This document shows, one piece after another, positions 47,698 through 59,242 of a stretch of DNA of 64,000 nucleotides (position 1 is the stretch's first letter; every line of letters begins with the position of its first letter). The notes below the pieces were generated by a model that ran no database searches, was not told the DNA's origin, and was given only the letters and a program-made list of their open reading frames with translations. Made by a program: the position numbers and the translations under genes. Origin of the DNA: Harmonia axyridis (lineage: Eukaryota > Arthropoda > Insecta > Coleoptera > Coccinellidae); assembly GCF_914767665.1 (NCBI RefSeq), contig NC_059501.1, positions 80,760,798-80,824,797 on the forward strand, written 5' to 3'.

Positions 47698-48836
47698 ATG
47701 GGCGTACAACTTTGCTTCCGCGGTTTTTTTTCCGAAAATCGAGACTGTATTTTAAAAAAAATTGTTACACTTTTATGATTCCTTTGAATCCATCGCTGTC
47801 CACTAATTTCTCCCATTTTTCGGGCAGCGTTGAAAAAACGGTTCGTCTTTTGAAGCGATCCACGAATCGATCCAATTTTTTTTCTCTTCATAAGACCGGA
47901 AGTGCTGATCTGCCAGGTCGTGAGGGTGCGAGGGAGCAACGTCTGGAGAATAAGACAAGTGGGGTAGGTCTTGACCAGTTTGGCGACATGGGGTCGAGCA
48001 TTGTTATGCTATAAAATCACTTTATCATGTCTCTCGTTGTATTGCAGCCATTTGTCTTCCAAAGCTCGGCTCAAACGCATTAATTGCGTTCAATATCGAT
48101 CGCCTGTGATTGTTGTTTTAACAACTCATAATACACTACGCTGAGCTGGTCCCACCAAATACTGAGCATAACCTTGAAACCTTGAATGTTCATTTTGGCC
48201 GTCGACGTGAAAGCATGGCCGGGATATCCCCATCATTTTCTGCGCTTGGGATTATCGTAGTGCGTCCATTTTCGTCACCAGTTTTATGCAATGCAATGCA
48301 GAAATCCTTTCTTTGTCTTGCAAGCAGCTGTTCACAAGCAAACAAACGCAGTTCACCATCTCTCGGCTGTAACTAGTCCGGCACCCAACTTCCTTGTTTC
48401 TTAATCATTCCCATGACTTTCAGGCGCTTTGAAATGGCCTATTGCGTCACTCCCGAAGATCCCGCCTCCAATTCTGCATCTTCGAAAACCTTCTCTCTTT
48501 CACCGCCATACTAGTCTTCGACTTCAAAATCACCGTTCTTGAAGCGTTGAAACCACTCTCTACACGTTACTTCACTGACAGCGGCCTCACCATAGGTATT
48601 TGAGAGCATTCGATGAGCCTCAGCCGCAGATTTATTCATATCAAAACAGAAAATTGAAACCTCTCGCAAATGATGAGAATTTAGCTCGTAAGCTGACATG
48701 TTTAATCGTGAATAACTTTATGATGCAGACACAAATCGCCTTCTATTGTATGATATCTACGATCTAAATATTTCGACTACCACCTACCGCTACAGCCATC
48801 TATTGCGCAAAACGGCGGAAGCAAAGTTGTACACCT
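47698..48836 (-). mobile_element. mauritiana-type mariner, copy D, both ends present
   Basis: At 1139 bp this is the most complete mauritiana copy. The ends are GGCGTACAACTTTGCTTCCG at the left and the reverse of TAGGTGTACAACTTTGCTTC at the right. The minus-strand transposase starts MSAYELNSHHLREVS at 48699 and runs 62 codons with the first helix-turn-helix part before a stop (FEVED). Later parts lie in other frames: ERLFACEQLLARQR-like wording (about 48345), TGDEN (about 48275, first Asp kept), IWWDQLSVVYYEL-like wording (48150) and RKMGEISGQRWI, a shifted C-terminus (about 47815). A block before the C-terminus, including the second and third Asp, is deleted. Confidence 0.85.
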
Positions 48837-51800
48837 AAAAGTTCTCCGAGTTTTCCAAAAATGTGGATTCCAAAGAATCTTCAATGAAGAGAGAATATGT
48901 TCAAAACATATCATATTTTTCTGAAAACTCAGCAAGATTATTATTATTTGCCTTTATTTTCTCTCATTCCCGAAAACTCCTCGAAATTAACTTGACAAAC
49001 TTTTTCAACCAGATATTCGTAATGGATGGCAAACTTGCTGACTCTCTGAGAGAGAATACATTCATTCAGGCAAATATGCGGTCCAAATAAAAAATACCAC
49101 TTCTCGACCAAGTTTGAAAAAACGATACTAAAACAAATCTTACTTCACGTGGACATTCCAAAACTTCTTTCAACAATCACAGTGCTTTTTCTCCTGCTGT
49201 CATGGATTCAAATAACTTGCAGTGGTTTCTGTCCTTGCGATTTGTCTCCTTTAAATCGAAAATCCTCTCTAATCCCAGAAAACCGTTCTGTCGCCATCTG
49301 CTCCTTTTCCATGATGACATTTCCATGTCTGTTTTATACAATACTGTATTTCCACGTCAAACATCTTTCAGGATCTTATTGCCACGGCAGGGCTATTACC
49401 ATGGGCGCCGTAATAAAAAATTTCACGATGCGACACATTTTTTCAAATGAAAGTATTGCATAAATTGAATTTAATATCCTTTTCAACAATATTTCATGCA
49501 AACAGTGTTTAAAAACACTGTGAGAGGGGTATAAAGTAGGATAGTTAATTCATGACTAATAAATATAACAGAAAATTCATTTTAAAAAACAAATTACTTG
49601 CCTTTTACATATGTAATAACAAGAATCTGTTATATGATGAAACAAAACAAAATAATTGTTTCGCCTGCGTAGTGACTTATTCAGGTTAATTTTACATTTC
49701 GACTGATTCAAAACAGTGATTGTGCAACAATTTATATAGGTAACAAAAGGTGAATCTTGACTTTAAAATCCGTGAACCAAAAAAAATATTTACAGGTTCA
49801 ATGGACATTTGCCGCTTAGAGGATTTCCAAAGTATTAGAACAAAGGGGATTTTTCATTCTGAAGAATATGTATTTTCATTTTCTATTTGGAGATTTCTGA
49901 AATTATCATTAACGGTATGGTTCACTCTTTTAAATGATTTTTTTATCTGTTCCGTTCTTGAATGATCTTTCTGTTTAACGATTTGAACCATAGGGCTATA
50001 ATTGCAGATCAACTTTAAAACTCCGGGTTCAATGTCTTTATTAGTTTCATCTTTTCTTTTTTTTTTAAGAAAATATCCAAATTGATTCATTGTTTTGAAG
50101 TCCTGGAGTGAAAATGTTGAAGTTGAGTTCACTTGAAATTAGGAGACCAATTTCGACTCAACCATCGTTTTGCCTATATATTTAGACTCCATCAGGGCTA
50201 AAGAGTAAAACAAACAAAATAGGTATGAAGCCACAAACATGTATGAATAAATGGTAACCGAGAAGAAATATTCGCGCAACAAGTTCATTATTTAGTCAAA
50301 TAAAATGAATAATTCACTATAAAGAATATTGGAAATTAACAGTAGCACTTGGTTAAATGAATGATAAAATACAAGTTGAATAGTATATTCTAAAACAAGC
50401 TGCAAAATGAGTTCCTATTATAACAAGATTGCGAAATTTCTAACGCATGAGTGTTGGAATTGCCTTCTATAACAAGTACTAGACGATATTATATCTTTTT
50501 CAGTGAAGTTGTATGAAGTATAGTCGAAATTCAATGAAAAATTCAGATTATACATCCTAGTGACTTTTGTATTGTATCTTGGCAATTGGTGTGACTATTA
50601 CGAAAATTGATAGACCAAGCAATCTGAATCGTACATTCCGAATTTTGAAATAATTCAATTACGCATTAAATTCGTGAATTATGTATGTCTGACGAAATCG
50701 ATTTAACACCACCAGAATTAAGAGGAATTGCGAATAATGTTGCAAATCATTTTACTATATCCATTGTGTTGAATTTTGGTAGAATCGGAAGTCAGTATAG
50801 CCAACCACAGAGCGAAAAATATAACTGAGAACAATGCTGTAATGAGTTCATTACAGCACTGTTTTCAGTACTTGAACTCATTAGGATACTGAAATAAAAA
50901 AAATTTATTACGTTTCATTTTATTTGAATTTGTATGAATGAAATAGTTGTAAGCAGCCATTTTTTCATATTTATTTCGTTTTATTTCATTTGATAATGAA
51001 TTTCCGTCAAGAAAGACTCGAGACCATCAAATATGTTATTTATTACTCCGCCCCATCTGCCCTTGTGTAACGGCGCCTTTAGCTATTACCATACACGTCT
51101 GGAGCAGTTCCCATCTTCTTCCGAGTCGAGAGTTCAGAAAAAATCACGTCAACCTACAAGAAATTGCCATTTTCATCGTAGACGTCGACAAGGCAGAGTC
51201 CCAGTTTGCTAATAATTCACTGAGGTGAGAATTCCTGGCTATAGGAAGTGACTTGAACCACCCTCTATTGGGAAGTTTCCAAGAAAACTCCCCCTAATGG
51301 ACGTTAGTGGCAAGGAGAGATAATTATATAAAATGAAAAGCGATCTGAACTTTGGGACATTTATTTTCCGTTCACGCTGTTCTCTGGATGAATCCTTTGA
51401 ACTGGAATGTCTGGCGATTTGGTTGTGAGCTAAAAATGGGGCTCTAGTTTCATTCAGTTCACGCACGACTGAACAACCTATTGGGGATTTTCATTCAACA
51501 GTTTCATTCATAGAAACAATGGTTCGTTTCGTATTCCGTCAACTGTAGGATGCGACGTGAAAATTTCGAAGAGATAATTGCAATTTTATGACTATTAAGT
51601 GAATAACTGGCAGTTAGGAATCGTTACAAAAAATAGTAAATGCTGTCTGGAAGAGGAGGCGAGAACTCGGCATATTTTAATTAATTTTATGAAGACAAAG
51701 GTCATAGTAATGTCGAAGACCAATAATATCATTATTATTATGATTATTGTTAGTTTATTGACCAAAAATAAAACATTCTCCAGAGTACAGAAAATTTTCA

Positions 51801-53125
51801 TTTCAGACTTAAATTCTCACTTACAATAAACTTCTGGTACTTACAAAATGTAAAAGTGTCAAGATTGATTACAATTACATATATGAAATAATCTCCTTTG
51901 CTATATGGTTCCAAATTAATTGAGAATCTTTTTTTTTAACCTTTAACCTCAGAATTTTCTATCGTTCTTATATTATGAAGTAATTTACTGAAAATTTTGA
52001 AAATACACTAATATGATGTATTATTTTCGGTTAGAGAAAGCTTATGGAGGGGATAAGTTATATTGGCTGTTCTTGTTTTACATGTGAAATGACATTTATT
52101 TCTGAGGTAGGTATTCTGTTTTTATGAAGATATAGAAGACACTCATGTCGGTAACTGTAAACTGTGAGCACTCCAATGCCCTGAATCTACCCCTGCAGGA
52201 GTCACTGAATCTTATATCGAAAAAAATTCTCAGTAAAAGTTTTCTTCTCCGATTGACTGAAAATATTGATTTTTCAGACACATATCAATCAGCAAAGTAT
52301 TACTTTTCCTGCCTAGGCAGCAAAATGATTATTTTCAATGCTAATGAAATATTCGACATTTTCTAACAATCAATATTTTTTGCCACCTTTCTTATTTCTG
52401 GAGGAGTGAGTACCTGCTTTTAAGTCACTATCACTGTCCATAATATAAATATATCCGATATTTTCCCAAAAAACTGTTAGATATTTCACAAGTTGTCAAA
52501 CTATAATTATTATGGACATACATTGCAACCAACCACTCCAACATTTGAGATGTCTATCAAATTTCGTTTGAATTTATCACTACAGTAGTATGACAATTCT
52601 CCCCATTCAAATTATTCATTCATCAGGAAAACTGGAAATGCACACAGCAGGTCGCTTTTTTAATAAATTTAACTCTTTCTTTCATCTTGATTATCCTCCA
52701 ATGTTGTCGTAAAACTGACAAGTACAAAAATGTTTAATTCAGAAATCTGTTAAAGAATTCTCATGTCGTGCCTAAAGGCAAACAATGCAAAAGACAACGC
52801 TCCATGAAAATAAAATTATTTCCAGTAGTATATGAATGAGAGTTTCACCTTATGGATAAATATTTCCTCAAATCCAAAGGATGTCAACTAGAAAAAGAAA
52901 TTATAATAAAAGCAGTACTAGCTTCATTAGTAATCCAATTTTGAGGCTCATTACATCATACAGAATGTTATCAGTGATGAGTCTTTGAATCATTCGAGGT
53001 AAACAAATATTCATCAAAAACTCAAAAACATGGTCCATGAATTTTCGAGGAAAAAATGAAGCAACAAAAAAAATTTCTCCGAAACTTGGTAACATAAAAT
53101 GGAATCGGAAACATGTATTGCCACT
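48837..53125. other. Unassigned non-coding DNA (4.3 kb)
   Basis: The longest stretch without recognisable elements. It is AT-rich with a GC-richer patch at 51040-51480. The 104-codon frame at 49149-49463 starts with a hydrophobic stretch that mimics a signal peptide, but it overlaps another frame and has no recognised domain. I see no supported gene. Confidence 0.45.
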
Positions 53126-53625
53126 ATGATCCTGAAATTGTAGGTACAAAGAAAAATGAAAGATTCCTTGGATGATTTTAAGAAAAAAAAGTCCTATAAA
53201 TATAGGCCCGCAATGCTTTATTTTCGATATACAGGGTGTTTCTTGTAGTTTTACTTTTATGTGATAATTATGCCAGTTTATCGAATCTTTATTAATTCTC
53301 GCTACAGATTGGGTAGATGAGTACTAAAACTTATAACTAATTCATTCCTCACAACTCACTAACTGGATCTTTATAATAATTTGGATTCTCCCGAGGATTA
53401 CTAAAGAATTTTTTGAAATTATTTTCTCGATTTGGGCAACCGATACGACCAAACTACAAGTGAGAAGTAAAATACTGGACAGAAATTTTTTTAAATAATT
53501 TTTTAAACTACCAGTAGTCCACCAAAAAAAAAAGGTCTGGAGCAAAGGAGCGGGAGCTGATCCAGAAAAACTATCATCCTGCAGATTTGCATTATTATAT
53601 CACATAACGAAAAATCATCAAAATT
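53126..53625. repeat. Dispersed repeat of the TTTTTGAGATACAGGGTG family
   Basis: The segment starts GTAGGTACAAAGAAAAATGA and contains CCCGCAATGCTTTATTTTCG followed by ATATACAGGGTGTTTCTTGT, as in the repeat at 14.5 kb. The two copies then stay alignable for about 300 bp (CCAGTTTATCGAATCTT, CCGAGGATTACTA). A reversed second end is not clear here. Confidence 0.55.
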
Positions 53626-53635
53626 AACTGGGATC

Positions 53636-53812
53636 ATCTTCATTCAATATAGAGTGTGGTGTACCCCAAGGATCCATACTGGATCCATTGCTCTTCTTTG
53701 TATACATAACCGACATTCCTGATGCCACTGCTGATCCATCGGATTTAGTAACATTTGCGGATGACAACACACATTTATGTACTGCTAAATCAGGTCATCG
53801 ACAAAATTAATT
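53636..53812 (+). pseudogene. LINE reverse transcriptase core fragment
   Basis: The plus strand encodes IECGVPQGSILDPLLFFVYI, then TDIPDATADPSDLVTFADDN and THLC. These are RT motifs 4 and 5 with the catalytic FADD pair intact, as in jockey/R1-type LINEs. Homology ends at a stop near 53810, and nothing recognisable precedes 53636. It is a 5'- and 3'-truncated scrap. Confidence 0.75.
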
Positions 53813-55194
53813 TGATATCAAAATATAAAACTTCTCAAGATTAAGAAAAACTCGATATTAAATTGGCCGCCACTGCCTCGAAGATCCGAGGTTATATTTT
53901 CCGAACAGCTTTATGTCAATACCCTCAAAGCATTTCCTGATGAATGCAGACATCAAAGGCTCATTAAAAGTAATTATGGATTTATGATTCCATAATTTTT
54001 ATAGGGAATCATAAACACAAGAATTCTATTCCCCTTCCTGATCTAGAATCGATATCCCAAATACGGTCCTCTCGCTCTAAGCAACAGAGACAACGAATTG
54101 CGAACAAATAATTGGATGAAACAACAAGTCGACCTTAACGAAGATGAAATATCCATTCAAACATCCGAAAATGAACCGGGAAACAAACGAATATAATTAG
54201 AATAACGCAACACGCTCCCTGAACAAAAAAGTAATATCAAACGCCGAATGGGCGTATGCGTTATATTCCAGTATTAACCCCCTGGTAATACTATAGGGAT
54301 AGGGATTTTTGGGAAATCTGTAATTGGGTTCAGGATCACAAAGTCCATTTAGAAAACATGGGGATTGAAAAAGTTAACTATAATCTCTGACATTCGAACC
54401 ATCGCTTTTTGAGAGCTTATCTCAGAACAGATCGCTCTATGACTCTATCATTGTAACCTGTTATTTTCTACTCCTCTTACAAAAAGTGATGAAATTCGTA
54501 CATCTCGCCATGTAACTGCCTATTTTGAGCACTATGAACTACTTTATCGTGAAGAGAAAGCTCGATCAACAACCAATACGGTAGCAACAAGAAAGTAAAT
54601 CGCACGGCGAATAACCAATAAGATAAAACAGTCAGTAGTTGCCACGGAAACGAATTGATAACAGCCCGCGTAGCCAATAAATAACCTTTTGACATTTCGT
54701 AATTGTGTTGCGATTTGCCACCTTTTTCTGGATTTGAGTAAGTTTTTATGAAAATCAATGCGGTCGTAGAAAGAGTATAGTACACAACTCGGGTTTTATA
54801 ACAATTACGCACTCCTAGAATTATGCACTCTCAGCTTCGTAGGTCGTGCGTAACTTTTTCTAGTCCAGCGTAATATGCTTCTAAAAACTCTTGTTATGTA
54901 ATATACTACACTTCTGCCTGTCAAATGCTCAGATTGTTAGGGCGACGATGAGATTGACTTATGTTGGGCGCCAGATTTACTAAAGTAAACCTAGTATAAA
55001 TCTTGTCTAAAGTTATGAATCATGAAATCAAATTTACAAATTTTTTGGAACAATATGAAACAATAGCGTATTCCAATAAATGGTTAATTAATAACAGGCA
55101 GACGCCTACCTATATGAACTACCAGCTCATATAAGCAAGAAGAAGGAGTAGAAGAATAAATGGTTTCATTTTGATATTGAAAAAAAAGCAGTAT
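53813..55194. other. Unassigned non-coding DNA
   Basis: 54270-54400 may be further eroded LINE sequence, but I cannot confirm it. 54570-54680 has three CCAAT boxes and an X-box-like site, described separately. The 111-codon minus frame at 54477-54812 has no recognisable domain. Confidence 0.4.
54573..54678. promoter_or_regulatory. Cluster of CCAAT boxes with an X-box-like site
   Basis: CCAAT occurs at 54573, 54615 and 54674 in the same orientation, and GTTGCCACGGAAAC at 54638 is one base off the RFX X-box pattern. Spacing and composition recall NF-Y/RFX-type control regions. No gene start is visible beside it, and the 24.44-kb site has similar flanks, so a repeat is equally possible. Confidence 0.25.
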
Positions 55195-55885
55195 ATTTTG
55201 AGAGATATCAGCTTAACGACGGTTATAGCACCATATTCTTTTCATAAAATTTTCCATGACTAATTTGCCCATTTCCGGCTGTATTTCCTCAAAAATTTCA
55301 AGAAATTCATTCTTGAAGTCCTATTCAAGACTTGTAACGCATTGGCATAGACCTTATCTTTCACGTGACCTCCATGAAAAAATCTAATGGTGTTAAATCA
55401 CAAGATCTCGGTGGCCAATTATGATCACCTTCTCAGGAAATAACACGGATAAGATATCCGGCTCGTATTACGGTCTTGTTGAAAATAAAAGTCGTCCAGG
55501 TCAATATCTTCCAATTGTGGCGAAAAAATCATCAATTATCAACCTAATACTCAAAATCAACGTGAAATCGACCAACCTGTGTTTCCGTCAACACTACCGG
55601 CTACAGCAGAAATATTCTCAATTGTTCTTGAGCAACGAGCACGGTATTTCGATTATCCCAACAGCTCAAATTTTTCCAGCATTTTCATCATTGCCAGGAT
55701 GCTTTACCAACACCCAAAAGTGCTTTACTTTTACTTACAGTTTCAATGCGTTGTTGAAGCATGTATGGGTCCATTTCAAGTAATGGTAGTTTTCACCTGT
55801 CAAATATAAAATATGACGGCTTCATAAGTGACAGTTACCGAGAGGGCTATACAAAATGAAATCTTTCATTGAAAAACCCTGTACA
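55195..55885 (-). pseudogene. DD41D-type transposase relic, family B, internally deleted
   Basis: On the minus strand an end-like TACAGGGTTTTTCAATGAAA (about 55885) and a leader precede the start MDPYMLQQRIETV (about 55772). The second helix-turn-helix part follows in another frame (RTIENISAVAGSVDGN, about 55640). Then the first and second Asp region is missing, and from about 55440 the sequence gives WPPRSCDLTPLDFF (third Asp) and EIFEEIQPEMGKLVMENFMK (about 55300). The order is correct, with an internal deletion of several hundred bp. The wording sets it apart from family A. Confidence 0.75.
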
Positions 55886-56318
55886 ATTTAAGGTTGGTTG
55901 CTGAAGGCTGAATATAAAATAAAAACAGAACATTCACCTAATAGCATCTGATCATATAGTTCGAAACTTTGGGCATCAAACAGAATTTGGAAATCACACG
56001 AAGCAAATTATATCGAATTTCTGCTGGAGAGATACCACTGGGAATAGACAGTTCAGTTTCAGTTTTAGTTGGAAAACTTCACCGTTGTTGGGTTCCTTTT
56101 TGGTTGATAGCTTGTAGGAATAATATCGATTGGAAAAAAGAGATTCACAGAGAGTCCACAAACTTGGATTTATACCTCATAAAAACTAAATCTTCAATGA
56201 TGTGGAATTCTTCGGATGTCCATTCCCATTATCGATAATTTTTGTTGAAATTAAAATCAAAATTTCAGTAGAAAATATATTCATAAATTATGTTTAAAAT
56301 GACTCCCTCCGTTCGTTA
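55886..56318. other. Unassigned non-coding DNA
   Basis: Chance frame at 55969-56238 only. Nothing recognised. Confidence 0.5.
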
Positions 56319-57605
56319 TAAAGGGTGTTTTTCTTCGAGGTATATAACTTTAAGTTGGCATTACTGTTCAATATGGCGACCGAGTTAACAGCTGTCAAGT
56401 GATTTATTCTCAGTTTGGTTTGGCAATTCATCATGGATAGAGTCACGCCTGAACAACGCTTGCAAATAGTGCAATTTCATTTCGAAAATAATGGTTCTGT
56501 GCGGAATACGTATCGCGCACTACGTCCATTTTATCGTCGACAAAATCGTCCATCAGACCGGTTAATTCGATTAACCATGGAACGTTTTCGCACCACGTTT
56601 ACTCTTATTGATAACTCGCATCCCCAGAGACGCCGTGGTGCGTACAGAAGAAGCTATTGCTGCTGTAGAGCGTAGCATTGAGGAAGACCCGAATGAGTCT
56701 ATCCACCATCGAGCACAGGAATTGGATCTGTGTCCATCCACTTTATGGAAGATTTTGCGGAAGGCCTTGGTTTGCGTGCTTACAAAATCCAACTCGTGCA
56801 AGAATTGAAGCCAAACGATCATCAAGTAAGGCGTAGATACGTCGAATGGGTCCAAAATGAGATTGCCGTTGTTCCCGATTTTCATAAGCGAATTTTGTTT
56901 AGCGATGAAGCGCACTTCTGGTTGAATAGCTACGTCAACAAACAAAACTGCCGCATTTGGAGTGAGGCTTATCCTCAAGTGTATGTCGAAACACCCTTAC
57001 ATCCAGAAAAACTGACTGTTTGGTGCGCTTTATGGGCTGGTGGAATCATTGGTCCGTACTTCTTCAAAAACGATGATGGCCAGAAAGTTACAGTCAATGG
57101 TGATCGGTATAGAGCCATGATTACTAACTTTTTCATTCCTGAATTGAACAACCATGTTGTCCAGGAGCTGTGGTTCCAACAAGACGGATGTCACACAGCT
57201 CGTGCCACAATCGATTTATTGAAAGACACGTTTGGTGACCGCCTAATTCCACGTTTTGGACCTGTGAATTGGCCTCCAAGATCTTGTGATTTAACACCGC
57301 TAGACTACTTTCTGTGGGGCTATGTAAAGTCATTGGTCTATGCGAATAAGCCAAAAACCCTTGACCATTTGGAAGACAACATTCGCCGTGTTATTGCCGA
57401 TATACGGCCACAAATGTTGGAAAGAGTCATCGAAAATTGGACGTCCAGATTGGACTACATCCGAGCCAGCCGTGGCCAGAAATCATATTCAACATGTGAT
57501 GCCACAAGATTATCTTGCGGATGAATAAAATTCATGTCAATCGAATAATCCATCGTTGTTTTAATACAATTCAAAGTTCTATAGCTCTAAAAAAAACACC
57601 CTTTA
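56319..57605 (+). mobile_element. DD41D element, family A, copy 7 (near full length)
   Basis: At 1287 bp this is the only copy without the internal deletion. It is flanked by TA, with ends AAGGGTGTTTTTCTTCGAGG and the reverse of AAGGGTGTTTTTTTTAGAGC. The inverted ends remain similar for about 30 bp (GAGGTATATAACTTTAA against GAGCTATAGAACTTT). It contains the transposase pseudogene 56433-57524. The 56533-56891 segment is what copies 1, 2, 5, 6 and 8 have lost. Confidence 0.92.
56433..57524 (+). pseudogene. DD41D transposase, family A, frame-shifted
   Basis: The start codon at 56433 gives MDRVTPEQRLQIVQFHFEN; the upstream TTG at 56415 is in frame but not needed. The first helix-turn-helix runs to about 56620. 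A shift to the +1 frame covers the second one (TEEAIAAVERSIEEDPNE, LCPSTLWKILRK), and a shift back occurs near 56765 (YKIQLVQELKPND). The catalytic domain is then open to 57524: FSDEAHFWLNSY (first Asp, about 56904), LWFQQDGCHTARAT (second, about 57185) and LTPLDYFLWG (third, about 57303). A 6-bp deletion after QQDG shortens the usual 41-residue spacing to 39. Two frameshifts plus this loss make it inactive. Confidence 0.9.
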
Positions 57606-59242
57606 CAAGCACGTGCCATCTTTCTTATTTAGTCAGTTGTTACTTTCCGCCTGAAATTTATTCTCAATCTACTCGCTACTTCATCTATTCAAACGGTGTT
57701 AAATCCGGACAGCCACGAAAATAATCCAAAATTATAATAAAATTTGGCCAATGTAGAAAAAATTGACAAAAAATGAAGTAAGGTGGAAAATCTCTTAAAA
57801 ATCACAAGAATTCAAATATCTCGTAAACTACTGATTTTTGGTTATGAGGCAAATGAGTCATACTAACACATCCTCCAAGGTTTACGTCTCATTTAGAAAC
57901 ACTCTGTATGTTCGGAGAACGAAACCTCAAAAATAATAGTATATTATTCAAAGAGGGGTAAAATAGGTCATAACTCACGCAGATGAAGATTGCAATTCAT
58001 CAAGTGAGTTATGACCATTACCGCAAGTTGAATGCTAAACTTCAACTACGACTATAACAATATAGCGAAAGAACTTTATTGACAAACCCCAAAAGTTAAC
58101 GTCAAAATTATCAAAGTGATATTCCTCTCCACAATAAAAATAATGGAATGCTCCTTCTTTTCCGATCTATTATAGTGAGTTATAGCAGTGAGTTATTATA
58201 ACTCACGTTGTTTGTTAATAGATTAATTGCTCAAAAGCAGTTGAATAATGAATATATAATTCAATAGGAGTAGATATTTCCTCACACCATTTGAGATTTA
58301 GGCAACGCAAAATGTTGAGGATCCAAGTCTGGATGGAAGGATGCTCCATTCGTCCTGTGGCTTGATTAATGGCTGTGTAAAAATCCGGTTCAACCGGATA
58401 TTACCACCGTGTTCCGGCAAGAGAAGGAGCGGCAGACAGGAAGTCTAAGTGGGATAGATTATAGCGCAGATTGAATTTGTGTTCTTTTAATAAAATTAAT
58501 ACCACTTTCAGAATGAAGAGTTCGCTCGAGTCGAGCCTATTTCGTGGTTATTCAGATTGAAGTGTTGATGAGGGTGAAATTTTATTTTCATTTTATATCT
58601 CGCAAATGGTAAACCTTCTGCGAACACAAGAATCCATCCACATCTTCTTGTTTCGTCATTATGAGCATGAATATTTATTATATTTGAAAAATAGAAGTAT
58701 TTCCCGTATTTTCTCGTAAAATGCGCCATATTGAAGTTGTTTATTCTTTGGAAAAATCACCTGCAATATTGAAAAAATTGGGTACTTTGACTGAATGCAA
58801 CCCTGTTGAAGAGAGCCACAGAAATGAATATTTGCAACATCGTCACGTCTGAGATTTTTTTCATGGGTAATGGAACTTGCTGGCTCATCAGTTGGGGAAA
58901 GAAGTTATTTGAATAGGTTTATCTTAACTTCATTAATTCCACTTCTCATGTGTTTTAGTGAAAGTCCACACAATATTCCAAGAATTGCTTTAGGCGCGTT
59001 ACATTTAGATTAAATTTTTCATTCTGATGGTAATTTTTTGGTATTATAGTGTGCTGCTGTTGTGTTCTGTATTTGTCAACTAGGAAACATTCAAAATATG
59101 GAATGTTAACAGTATCAATAATAATAATAATAATGATAATAATATGTTTTTATTATGTGAATATTACATTTCAATAACATTAAACACAATAAACGCTAAT
59201 TTGGAATACTCAACTTGAAAATTATTTGATATTTTAAGGTTC
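57606..59242. other. Unassigned DNA with small hairpins and a microsatellite
   Basis: Contains the GTGAGTTAT hairpins (57966-58016, 58188-58206), a GC-richer patch at 58300-58450, and an AAT microsatellite at about 59117-59145. No genes recognised. Confidence 0.5.
57966..58016. repeat. 51-bp hairpin with GGTCATAACTCAC arms
   Basis: GGTCATAACTCAC (57966) and GTGAGTTATGACC (to 58016) are a perfect 13-bp inverted repeat, and the inner GATGAA and TTCATC extend the stem. A second small palindrome of the same wording, GTGAGTTATTATAACTCAC, lies at 58188-58206, with another GTGAGTTAT at 58175. Confidence 0.75.

Noticed and set aside
49149..49463. 104-codon frame starting MDIPKLLSTITVLFLLLSW, signal-peptide-like.
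   Set aside because: Overlaps another open frame, no recognised mature domain, no splice or promoter context, and AT-rich DNA gives such hydrophobic starts by chance.
54477..54812. 111-codon minus-strand frame.
   Set aside because: No domain recognised; low-complexity hydrophobic composition and no gene context.
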